Notes: a model not told the origin generated them from the sequence alone. Positions 7,304 to 15,471 are shown, numbered from the stretch's first letter. The stretch is DNA of 64,000 nucleotides from Candidatus Saccharimonadota bacterium (GCA_026395405.1 JAPLYU010000001.1:316696-380695); one strand, 5' to 3'. Numbers and translations: made by a program.

Positions 7304-7343
7304 AGAGTCTCCTTACCCGCACCAAACCATAAGCATTATAGTA
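7304..7343 (+). repeat. 40-bp direct repeat copy 2 (displaced tRNA-Gly 3' end)
   Basis: 39/40 identity to 6160-6199. Confidence 0.8.
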
Positions 7344-7416
7344 TGACAGTGCTAGTCTAGGTCCTCATCTATGAATAGACGGAGGGCTTTTCTGTTGCCT
7401 AACGAAGATGACTATA

Positions 7417-7445
7417 TTGACGAATCACTATAATTATCGTACAAT
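7417..7445 (+). promoter_or_regulatory. Promoter of cassette C4
   Basis: TTGACG-N17-TACAAT. Confidence 0.7.
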
Positions 7446-7485
7446 AACATCTAACTTGTTGAGCTGTAATAGTTCCAAGGTACTT

Positions 7486-7556
7486 TGACAAGCAGATATC
7501 AATTCACAAGGTGGGGCCCCCTTGCTGAACAGTCAGCACGGAGATCTCATCTTGTG
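7486..7556 (+). ncRNA. Cassette C4 structured leader
   Basis: 5' arm TGACAAGCAGA pairs with 8068-8078; hairpin CACAAGGTGGGGCCCC / GGAGATCTCATCTTGTG. Confidence 0.65.
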
Positions 7557-7635
7557 TCTCTAACAGAGAGAACACAGCCAAGAGCTTGGCTCCGCTTGGG
7601 AGGCATTTGCCTATGAGAAAGAGAAGGCGGAGCAC

Positions 7636-7974
7636 ATGGTTGAAAGAAGTGGTAGCGACGAGAACAAAGACCCATTTGTGGTACGTTGGGGGACTTACTT
7701 CTACGGTGAAGCGTATCGGTCGGGGTTTGAAATAGACAATTCCGATCCACGGTCTGTCCAGAAGATACACGACGCAAATTACGCAATGCTAGCGTTTTCG
7801 TTGATCGTCTTCCCCGGCATACTGATTGCCTTCATCTTGTTCGTAGTCTTCGCTGGACGTTCACCATGGTGGGCTCTTTTGTGTATGGCGGCTATACCTG
7901 TGTGGTCGGGGCTTGCGATGCTCGTCGGGTGTGTGCTCGAGTGTGTCCACGAGCTTTGTAAACAGCGAAAGTAG
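7636..7974 (+). CDS. Small membrane protein with two predicted TM segments (cassette C4 gene)
   Basis: 112 aa; YAMLAFSLIVFPGILIAFILFVVFA and WWALLCMAAIPVWSGLAMLVGCVL. Confidence 0.65.
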   Translation: MVERSGSDENKDPFVVRWGTYFYGEAYRSGFEIDNSDPRSVQKIHDANYAMLAFSLIVFPGILIAFILFVVFAGRSPWWALLCMAAIPVWSGLAMLVGCVLECVHELCKQRK

Positions 7975-8013
7975 GCGGGACTGCTTACGGCCATGTTTCA
8001 TGGCATACAGCAA

Positions 8014-8046
8014 GCGGGCTAGTCGCAGATTAGCCCGCTTGCTCTC
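8014..8046 (+). other. Cassette C4 3' hairpin
   Basis: AGCAAGCGGGCTA-gtcgcagat-TAGCCCGCTTGCT, no U-tract. Confidence 0.55.
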
Positions 8047-8080
8047 GCCTCTCTGTATTTGTAAATGTCTGCTTGTTATA

Positions 8081-8133
8081 TCGCTTAAATGAATGCGTAT
8101 TCATTCTGACGAGTCCCAAAGGACGAAAAGCGA
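8081..8133 (+). ncRNA. Type III hammerhead ribozyme HHR3
   Basis: TCGCTT/AGCGA stem III; H17 = A8087; stem I AATGAAT-GCGT-ATTCATT (compensatory change); CTGACGA; GTCC-CAAA-GGAC; GAAA. Confidence 0.92.
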
Positions 8134-8139
8134 ATCAAT

Positions 8140-8337
8140 CTAGGCCAAGAACCTCGAATAGTCTTTTAGCGTTTCGGTCGGGTAGCGCAGGCCGTGCTTT
8201 AGGCAAGTGAGTTCTTCAATCGAAACGCCCTCGGACTCTGTTTTGCGACTCCACTTGCGTACTAATATATTAGGAGCACTAGGGCGACGATTTGGACTTC
8301 TTCTGGTGTTCGAGAGTTGTCCCTTTCCGTGCACCAA
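8140..8337 (-). CDS. Small ORF family, copy B (65 aa), function unknown
   Basis: ELTCLKHGLRYPTETLK tail homologous to the minus-strand ORF at about 7013-7137, with mostly synonymous differences. Confidence 0.45.
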   Translation of the reverse strand: MVHGKGQLSNTRRSPNRRPSAPNILVRKWSRKTESEGVSIEELTCLKHGLRYPTETLKDYSRFLA

Positions 8338-8383
8338 ATAAAACCCAGTTCAGTTGGGCTTTTTTATTTTGAAGATATTTAAA

Positions 8384-8412
8384 TTGACAGATAACTATAA
8401 TTATCGTAGAAT
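8384..8412 (+). promoter_or_regulatory. Promoter of cassette C5
   Basis: TTGACA-N17-TAGAAT. Confidence 0.75.
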
Positions 8413-8449
8413 AACACCTATCTTGTTGAGCTGTAATAGCTCCAAGTTC

Positions 8450-8522
8450 ATTGACAAGCAGATATCAATTCACATGGTGGGACCTCTGGATTCAATAGCG
8501 AATTTTGGGGTCTCATCGTGTG
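8450..8522 (+). ncRNA. Cassette C5 structured leader
   Basis: 5' arm ATTGACAAGCAGAT pairs with 9001-9014; 16-bp hairpin CACATGGTGGGACCTC / GGGGTCTCATCGTGTG. Confidence 0.7.
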
Positions 8523-8603
8523 ATTTCTAACAGAGAGACCACAGCCAAGAGCTTAGCTCCGCTTGGGAGGCATTTGCCTATGAGAAAGAAAAGGCGGAGC
8601 ACA

Positions 8604-8696
8604 TGGGGTTCTATGTAGGCATTGTGAGCATGATAGCTATTCTAGTTGTAGGCTTCGCCATCTTCGTCGTAGAGGAGATAAGACGACCACGGTAGA
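8604..8696 (+). CDS. 30 aa single-TM small protein (cassette C5)
   Basis: MGFYVGIVSMIAILVVGFAIFVVEEIRRPR*, aligned with the C4 gene start context GGCGGAGCACATGG. Confidence 0.45.
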
Positions 8697-8741
8697 CTCC
8701 AAAGGAAGGTGAAGTGATGAGCAACGAGGAGGAGCGTACAA

Positions 8742-8924
8742 ATGGAGGATCCTAAGGCGCCGGTCATCATCAACCTGACGACTTGCAACGAGGAATGTCC
8801 GGCGTGCGATTTGCCGACCGGTCATGCCAAGTCGACGAGCGTACGGTGGTGTCATGTCGAGAAGTGGCGCGCGCCTATCGGTCAACCCTGCCCTGTACTG
8901 CAGGCCCGAATGTCGCTGGTCTAA
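8742..8924 (+). CDS. Small Cys-rich protein (cassette C5)
   Basis: CNEECPACDLPTGH motif; ATG preceded by GGAGGAGC. Confidence 0.45.
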   Translation: MEDPKAPVIINLTTCNEECPACDLPTGHAKSTSVRWCHVEKWRAPIGQPCPVLQARMSLV

Positions 8925-9172
8925 TCGTCTCGACACCTTTTCGAAAGGCAGTCTGGTCACAATTCAGACCAGACTGCCTGGCGGCTCTGTGTCATTGATA
9001 ATCTGCTTGTCAATTTTATTTAAAAATTATTTATAAAACTGTTTAATAAAGACTGAAGAAAAACTTATAATTAAATAATATTTTTCTATTTTTGCCAAAT
9101 AGCTTGACTCTGGAAACATAAGGGTATTAAATATAGGCATTAGAGTTTTAAGATAAACATGGGGAAATTAAC

Positions 9173-9661
9173 ATGGCAATAAACCCGGTTGAACTAGAAG
9201 CACCAATTATCTATGATTTTGACCAGATGTGCAAACTAGTAGACAACCCGGCTCTTGCTGCAAAATGGGCCAAAAAAGACATATTGTTTCAGTTAAGTCG
9301 AATGGGATTGGTAAGTAATCCGAATGCCATATCTAAACCCTCTATCGCTGCAGCTGAAATTACAAAAGATATAGTAACACATGCCGATGAATCTGAACCA
9401 AGATTGGTTATTTTACAACCCGAGTTAGGCGGTGCTGCTCTACATTCTCTTAGTGTTGAGGGGGTTAATAAAGCAGGGGATGACGATGAGGTTGCGGACC
9501 CGTTTCTTGATGAGTTTATTCATAATGGCGAAAAACTTCTAGAAGGTATGTACAAAGCTGACTATAAGCTAGTGCGGGGTGACGACGGAGAGTTTGAACG
9601 GCATTTGTTTATTAGGGGTGATGTAGACGTAGAACTCCCTAGAATTCATCACGACAATTAA
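9173..9661 (+). CDS. Conserved-looking hypothetical protein
   Basis: 162 aa ORF with host-like codon usage. Confidence 0.65.
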   Translation: MAINPVELEAPIIYDFDQMCKLVDNPALAAKWAKKDILFQLSRMGLVSNPNAISKPSIAAAEITKDIVTHADESEPRLVILQPELGGAALHSLSVEGVNKAGDDDEVADPFLDEFIHNGEKLLEGMYKADYKLVRGDDGEFERHLFIRGDVDVELPRIHHDN

Positions 9662-9816
9662 TATAAATAATTAGGCAGTGCAATGACCAACGACCGACAA
9701 AGGGTCGTTTTTCATTTGCTTATGCTTGTGTTTTACATCTGTAATTAACTGCTAATATAAAAATATAAATATTATACATTGAGCGAAATGGTATAATTAT
9801 TTCAGGGTAGCTAAAT

Positions 9817-10254
9817 ATGAAAACATTAATCGTCTGCGATTCGAATTTTGGAAATACCAAACTAATTGCGCTGGAAATTGCCAAAAGTATTGGTGAGGGT
9901 GCCAAAGTTATTTTAACCAAAGATTTCAAAGAATCTGATTTGAATGCAATTGATTTACTTATTTTTGGCAGTCCGATTAATGGATGGCGTCCATCAGAAA
10001 AAACTCTTGAAGTCCTGGTAAATCTAAAGGGTAAGCTAAAAAAAGACCTTAAATTCGCAACTTTTGACACTAGAGTTAAATTGTTCATTCATGGTGATGC
10101 CAAAGAAAAAATGGCCGAAATGTTGCGTGCTGCCGGCGGAAAACGCGTTTTTGAATCCCAAGCATTTTATGTAAAAGGCAAACAAGGCCCACTTTTTCCG
10201 GGTGAACTTGAAAAAGCCGCCAACTGGGCAAAACTGCTTAAATCAAAAATGTAA
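9817..10254 (+). CDS. Flavodoxin-like protein
   Basis: LIVCDSNFGNTKLIALEIAKSI and LLIFGSPINGWRPSEKT. Confidence 0.8.
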   Translation: MKTLIVCDSNFGNTKLIALEIAKSIGEGAKVILTKDFKESDLNAIDLLIFGSPINGWRPSEKTLEVLVNLKGKLKKDLKFATFDTRVKLFIHGDAKEKMAEMLRAAGGKRVFESQAFYVKGKQGPLFPGELEKAANWAKLLKSKM

Positions 10255-10270
10255 TATAATAAACCTACAT

Positions 10271-10346
10271 GCGAGTGTAGCTCAGTTGTTAGAGCGCTTG
10301 CTTCCCAAGCAAGAGGTCCAGGGTTAGAGTCCCTGTACTCGCACCA
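10271..10346 (+). tRNA. tRNA-Gly (CCC)
   Basis: Cloverleaf, anticodon loop TTCCCAA, T-loop TTAGAGT, encoded CCA. Confidence 0.92.
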
Positions 10347-10368
10347 AATTAAACTGTACAATAATTAC

Positions 10369-11526
10369 ATGTCTTGGCTTGATGGTGCGGTTATTTATCA
10401 AATTTTTACAGACCGATTTGCAGGTTTTAATAACACCAGTGAATGGCGAAAACCAGTCTATGTTGGTGGAAATATTCGTGGAATAATAGACAAATTTTCG
10501 TATATAAGGAATCTTGGTGTTAATACCATTTGGATTACTCCTTTTAACACTGGCGTGTCCTATCATGGCTATCATATAACTGATTTTTTTGGTGTAGATA
10601 GTCGTTTCGGCGATGAAAAAGACATAGAGAACCTAATAAATATTGCGCACAGTCACAATATCAAAATAATTTGTGATTTTGTGCCGAACCACTGTTCAAA
10701 TATGCATCCATTTTTTATAGACGCACAGAATAACAAGGATAGTGAATATCGCAAATGGTTTATTTTCGATAATTGGCCCGATAAATACAAATGTTTTAGA
10801 AGTTACAAGGAGTTACCAAAGTTGAATCTTGACAATGTCCACGTCAGGACACATTTAATAAACGCTGCTTTGAAATGGCTTGGTATGGGATTCGACGGTT
10901 TTCGGATTGATCATGTGGTGGGTGTTTCAAATGACAACCTTCGAAAAATACTAGAGCCTTTGCGTAAAGAATTTCCCGAAGCGGTATTTATAGGTGAAGC
11001 TTGGTTTAAGAACAACACACTAAAGGAACTAGCTTCTGTTAATGTTCCACACAAATATATTATTCATTTATTTAATTTAACCACTATGCTATATAAAAAC
11101 TACGCATATATTTTGGATGGAATTTTAGACTTTAGTACGGCAACTTACTTTGAAAAGTATGCTCTATCAGGCGATAAAAAATATTGTAGGAAAATCACTA
11201 GCAAACAAAGAAAATTAAATAAGCTGATAAAACCAGTTACATTTCTCGATAATCATGATATGGAAAGATTTTTATTCCGATGTGGCGGAAATATTAATAA
11301 ACTAAAACTTGCAGCGAATCTGCAATTTTCAATGAATTGTCCAACAGTGATATACAGCGGCACTGAAATTGGTATGTCTCAAACAATACCCTTCTCGGCT
11401 TTTAAAAGCCATGCTGATATCATGGCTAGAGAACCCATGGAGTGGGACGAATCTAAACAAAACGCTCAGTTATATAAATATTATCAAGAACTTATTAAGA
11501 GGAAACTTATAAGACAGGGGAAATAA
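10369..11526 (+). CDS. GH13 alpha-amylase family glycosidase
   Basis: YQIFTDRF, FVPNHCS, DGFRIDHV, FLDNHDMERF motifs. Confidence 0.88.
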   Translation: MSWLDGAVIYQIFTDRFAGFNNTSEWRKPVYVGGNIRGIIDKFSYIRNLGVNTIWITPFNTGVSYHGYHITDFFGVDSRFGDEKDIENLINIAHSHNIKIICDFVPNHCSNMHPFFIDAQNNKDSEYRKWFIFDNWPDKYKCFRSYKELPKLNLDNVHVRTHLINAALKWLGMGFDGFRIDHVVGVSNDNLRKILEPLRKEFPEAVFIGEAWFKNNTLKELASVNVPHKYIIHLFNLTTMLYKNYAYILDGILDFSTATYFEKYALSGDKKYCRKITSKQRKLNKLIKPVTFLDNHDMERFLFRCGGNINKLKLAANLQFSMNCPTVIYSGTEIGMSQTIPFSAFKSHADIMAREPMEWDESKQNAQLYKYYQELIKRKLIRQGK

Positions 11527-11530
11527 AACT

Positions 11531-12097
11531 ATGGTATTTGAAGATTACAAGGAAAAAGACAGTGTAATAGTTGTCTATACCGGAGAAAATAAAGGCAAAA
11601 CTAGCGCAAGTTTAGGTTTGATGGTTCGTGCTCTTGGAACTGGTTGGAGGGTTGCATATGTGCAATTCATTAAACACTGGGAAGTTGGTGAGCACAAATT
11701 TATTCATTCAATCATGCCACTTTACAAGGATAAACTAGATTTTTATAAGGGTGGGCTAGGATTTTTTAATGCAGGCGAACTCAGCGCCAAAGCCACCAAA
11801 CAGGAACACATCGACCATGCCCGAAAAACCTACGAATTTGCATTCAAAGCTGCCACATCCGGTGATTATCAACTGGTAATTTGCGACGAGATTAACAACG
11901 CCGTTCACGATGGTTTATTGACAGTCAAGGATATGGAAAAGTTGATTGACAAAAAACACTCCAAAACCAGCCTTTGTTTTACTGGGCGCAATTTCCCAAT
12001 GGAATTAATCGATCGTGTTGATATTGCAACCGAAATGAAGAAGTTAAAACATCATTTCGATAACAAGAACCTAGCAAATAAGGGTATCGATTTTTAA
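11531..12097 (+). CDS. cobO: ATP:cob(I)alamin adenosyltransferase (CobO/BtuR-like)
   Basis: VYTGENKGKTSASLGLMVRALGTGWRVAYVQFIK; VICDEINNAV; TGRNFP. Confidence 0.85.
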   Translation: MVFEDYKEKDSVIVVYTGENKGKTSASLGLMVRALGTGWRVAYVQFIKHWEVGEHKFIHSIMPLYKDKLDFYKGGLGFFNAGELSAKATKQEHIDHARKTYEFAFKAATSGDYQLVICDEINNAVHDGLLTVKDMEKLIDKKHSKTSLCFTGRNFPMELIDRVDIATEMKKLKHHFDNKNLANKGIDF

Positions 12098-12101
12098 TCA
12101 G

Positions 12102-14699
12102 CTAACACTTGCTATAACCGCAAAGCTCACACTTTTGGCAACCTTCGATATATCGTAGGCTGGCCGATCCGCACTCTGGACAAATATCGGTCGTTTTACT
12201 AGCGTCCTTGGTTTCAAATAGAGGAGCAGTTTCATGTTGAACTGGTTCTTCCTGTATTTCTTCTTCATCTTTAATTTTTTTTGCTTGATGTCGTTCGATT
12301 GTCTTTGCTATTGCATCAGCCAGTGACCTGACGCGTTCGGCCCCAAATCCGGTTGATCCGGATCCGCCGATTCCGCGAAGTTGTGATATGACCTTCTGGG
12401 CGATTTGATCTGACGAATAATCCGATGGAATCCGGAAGGCAAGTGATATCAATCGTCCTAGCGCCTCGGCGTCAGCCGTAATGTCTGATCCGGCGTGACC
12501 AACATTAATGAACACCTCGAATATATTGCCATCCTCATCTTCATTAATTGATATGAACGCATGCCCTAGCGGTGTAGATATTCGGTGCGTCTTGCCGTTC
12601 AGAATGCCTGGACGTTTTTTAATTGTTAGTCTTGTGTTTGGAACTGTTTCTGGAACATCCTTCTGCTCGTCAGATTCGGATTTATTAGAAGCGTCAAGCT
12701 TGTCGTAATATGAATCTTCCTTTTTGACTTCCAAAATTTGTTTTTCACGGCTACCGTCACGGTAAATCGTGATGCCTCGACAACCAATTCTGTGAGCCAT
12801 TAAATAGGCGTTTCTGACGTCTTCGATATTTGCTGTATTTGGGAAGTTAATCGTCTTTGAAATAGCGTTATCGACGTATTTCTGGAAAGCAGCTTGAATT
12901 TTCAGGTGCCATTGCGGAGTAATATCGCCGGCAACAACAAAAATCTCTTTCAAACTATCCGGAATCGAGGCCAAGTTCTGGATTGATCCGCCATTCGCCT
13001 GAATTTTTTCTAACAGCTCGTCAGAGTATAAACCAAGTTTCTTCAGGGCGTTTGCGAAATATGGGCTGGATTGGAACATTCGTTTGCCTTCGATGGTGTT
13101 TTTTGAATAGGTTAGTGCGAATAGTGGCTCGCAACCACTGGAAGCGTCCGCAAGCATTGCAATAGTTCCGGTTGGTGCAATTGTTGTCCTAGCGCCATTC
13201 CGTGGGCTAATTTCGCCCGGTTTGTCATAAATCGAACCCTTGTAGGCTGGGAATACCCCACGAGTTTTTGCAAGGTTCTCGGACGCAATATCGGACTCTT
13301 TCTGGATAAACTCCATAACCTGTTCAGCCATCATGACGCCTTTTTCGGTGTTATAGCCAACGCCCATTGCAAGTAATGAGTCGGCAAAGCCCATTATCCC
13401 AAATCCAATTCGGCGGATTTGGCGGACGGTGTCGCGGACTTTTTCTATAGGATATTCGTTCATGTCTAGAACGTTATCTAGGAAGTGGACCGATTCATGG
13501 ACAGCTTGGCGCATCGCCTCCCAGTCATAATCGTTTCCATCAATAAATTTTGCCAAATTGATACTTCCCAAAGTACAGGCATCATAGGGTAGTAACGGCT
13601 GTTCGCCACAGGGATTCGTTGCCTCGATTTGACCGAGTTGTGGTGTTGGGTTAGCGCGCGAATTATTAATTTGGTCGATAAATATCATTCCAGGGTCACC
13701 ATATTGCCAAGCAAAACGTGTGATTAAGTCAAAAACCTTTTTCGCGTTCAATCGGCCTCTGGTCTCGCCGTTTCGTGGATTGATTAGCGGATAACCATAT
13801 CCTTCTTTTTCTTCACCACACCATTCAAGAAGCTTATCAACAGCAGCGCCAAGTCTAACCTCTTTCAGGTCCATGTCGCGTGTTTGATGAGCTTCACGAA
13901 CCTCAGAAATTAGTTTATCGAAATCAAAATTCTTTTCGTAATCGTCTTCCAGCAGGATTTTATCAATCTCTATTTGATCAAAAAACTTTTTATCAGTAGT
14001 AACTGAAATATTGAAATTGGTCAACGAAAACTCATCGAGTTTATAGATTACGAAAAGCAAAATATCTGGGTGATTGTAATGCAAAATACCCATATTCGCA
14101 CCACGTCTTACGCCGCCCTGACGCACAGACGCGGTGATATCGTTATACATTTGCATAAATGAGATTGGACCCGTTGTCGAACCGCCGGAAGTTGACAGGA
14201 TGTCGTTTTTTGGTCTAAGTCGCGAGAACGAAAATCCCGTTCCACCGCCTGATTTATGAATCAATGCCATGTCGACAGCAGATTGCATGATACCGGTCAA
14301 ATCATCCTCCACGGGCAAAACAAAACATGAAGAAAGTTGCTGATTGGGCTTGGCCGCGTTTAGTAAAGTTGGTGTACCAGGTAAAAATTGGCTGGTTGAC
14401 ATCAATTTATAAAATCGTGTAGCAGTTGCTAGGTGAGCTTTTTCGTCCGCGCCGTATAATCGGTCAGCAGTAGCAATATTATAGGCTACTCTCCAAAATA
14501 GCTCACGTGGGGATTCAATTGGGTTTCCGGCACCATCTCGCTTAGAGTAGCGTGTTTTTCCAATATACCAAGCGTTATCGCTTAGTTTAGGCTCAGCCAG
14601 CCGCGCAGGTGGCAAAGGAACATTAAGTCCTATTTTATGTATTTCGTCAAGTTTGACGGTCTCATCCAGGTCTAAAATTCGTTGTTTTGTTCCAGCCAT
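12102..14699 (-). CDS. nrdJ: Adenosylcobalamin-dependent (class II) ribonucleoside-diphosphate reductase
   Basis: NAAKPNQQLSSCFVLPVEDDL, NPCGEQPLLPYDACTLGSINL, APTGTIAMLADASSGCEP, C-terminal CPECG..CELCGYSKC. Confidence 0.93.
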   Translation of the reverse strand: MAGTKQRILDLDETVKLDEIHKIGLNVPLPPARLAEPKLSDNAWYIGKTRYSKRDGAGNPIESPRELFWRVAYNIATADRLYGADEKAHLATATRFYKLMSTSQFLPGTPTLLNAAKPNQQLSSCFVLPVEDDLTGIMQSAVDMALIHKSGGGTGFSFSRLRPKNDILSTSGGSTTGPISFMQMYNDITASVRQGGVRRGANMGILHYNHPDILLFVIYKLDEFSLTNFNISVTTDKKFFDQIEIDKILLEDDYEKNFDFDKLISEVREAHQTRDMDLKEVRLGAAVDKLLEWCGEEKEGYGYPLINPRNGETRGRLNAKKVFDLITRFAWQYGDPGMIFIDQINNSRANPTPQLGQIEATNPCGEQPLLPYDACTLGSINLAKFIDGNDYDWEAMRQAVHESVHFLDNVLDMNEYPIEKVRDTVRQIRRIGFGIMGFADSLLAMGVGYNTEKGVMMAEQVMEFIQKESDIASENLAKTRGVFPAYKGSIYDKPGEISPRNGARTTIAPTGTIAMLADASSGCEPLFALTYSKNTIEGKRMFQSSPYFANALKKLGLYSDELLEKIQANGGSIQNLASIPDSLKEIFVVAGDITPQWHLKIQAAFQKYVDNAISKTINFPNTANIEDVRNAYLMAHRIGCRGITIYRDGSREKQILEVKKEDSYYDKLDASNKSESDEQKDVPETVPNTRLTIKKRPGILNGKTHRISTPLGHAFISINEDEDGNIFEVFINVGHAGSDITADAEALGRLISLAFRIPSDYSSDQIAQKVISQLRGIGGSGSTGFGAERVRSLADAIAKTIERHQAKKIKDEEEIQEEPVQHETAPLFETKDASKTTDICPECGSASLRYIEGCQKCELCGYSKC

Positions 14700-14745
14700 T
14701 ATACCTCTTTTCACCCTATCCCTTGTGTTTTATTTTTTAGCACAA

Positions 14746-14793
14746 ACGCTATATGTTGCGTGTGCATTTAAGTATAGGCGCTATATGTTGCGT
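14746..14793 (-). promoter_or_regulatory. Tandem NrdR-box-like sites
   Basis: ACGCTATATGTTGCGT (14746-14761) and GCGCTATATGTTGCGT (14778-14793), 32 bp apart, upstream of nrdJ and trx. Confidence 0.75.
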
Positions 14794-14848
14794 ATGTCAA
14801 CGATAATTGTTATTATTACACTATGACTATTAAAACAGAAGGGGAATC

Positions 14849-15166
14849 ATGAGGGCAACAACAAAAACTACATTTAAAACAGACGTTTTAGACTCAAAAA
14901 AAGTCACTTTAGTCGATATTTGGGCGTCGTGGTGCGCGCCGTGTCGCAATATGGAACCGATTTTAGAGGCGCTAGAGCCAGAAATCAAGGATTGGGCCGA
15001 AATTGTAAAGCTTGACGCAGAGGCAGAAATGGAATTAGTTCAAGAGCTTGGAGTAAATAGTCTACCAACATTTTTAATCTATAATAACGGTGAAATAGTT
15101 GGATCAACCATCGGCGCCACACCAAAAGCCAACTTGTTAAATTTACTACAAACAGCTAAGCAATAA
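14849..15166 (+). CDS. trxA: Thioredoxin
   Basis: WASWCAPCRNMEP active site, NSLPTFLIYNNGE. Confidence 0.9.
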   Translation: MRATTKTTFKTDVLDSKKVTLVDIWASWCAPCRNMEPILEALEPEIKDWAEIVKLDAEAEMELVQELGVNSLPTFLIYNNGEIVGSTIGATPKANLLNLLQTAKQ

Positions 15167-15204
15167 CGAATAGAAATACAAAAAACTTACTACAACACAA
15201 AAAC

Positions 15205-15243
15205 CTCTTTTAGAAGGACGGACCTTCTAAAAGAGTATTTTAT
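15205..15243. terminator. Strong hairpin terminator
   Basis: CTCTTTTAGAAGG-acgga-CCTTCTAAAAGAG followed by TATTTTAT. Confidence 0.75.
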
Positions 15244-15299
15244 TGTATAATATATTTCTTTGCGGTGTAAATATCTCTGCTATAATAATTCGTGAGAAC

Positions 15300-15373
15300 G
15301 GCGCGTTGGCGGAGCAGTTACGCAACGGTCTGCAAAACCGTGTAGATGGGTGCAACTCCCATACGTGCCTCCA
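15300..15373 (+). tRNA. tRNA-Cys (GCA)
   Basis: Anticodon loop CTGCAAA, T-loop TGCAACT, TCCA end. Confidence 0.9.
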
Positions 15374-15384
15374 AATATATTTCC

Positions 15385-15471
15385 GCGCGGATGGTGGAAT
15401 TGGTATACACGAGATACTTAAAATCTCTTGGCCTCACGGCCGTGCGGGTTCAATTCCCGCTCCGCGCACCA
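15385..15471 (+). tRNA. tRNA-Leu (UAA)
   Basis: Type II tRNA with long variable arm, anticodon loop CTTAAAA, encoded CCA; one U:C mismatch in the anticodon stem. Confidence 0.88.

Noticed and set aside
2626-9014. Integron cassette array with attC sites
   Set aside because: Each unit has its own promoter, no integrase was seen, and the 3' hairpins lack recognisable R/L attC core boxes.
10167-10361. Minus ORF with CEYRDSNPGPLAWEASALTTELHSHV
   Set aside because: Antisense of tRNA-Gly(CCC); artefact.
15385-15471. Suppressor tRNA reading UAA (alternative loop ACTTAAA)
   Set aside because: Alignment with standard tRNA-Leu places U33 and anticodon UAA correctly with only one stem mismatch, so ordinary tRNA-Leu.
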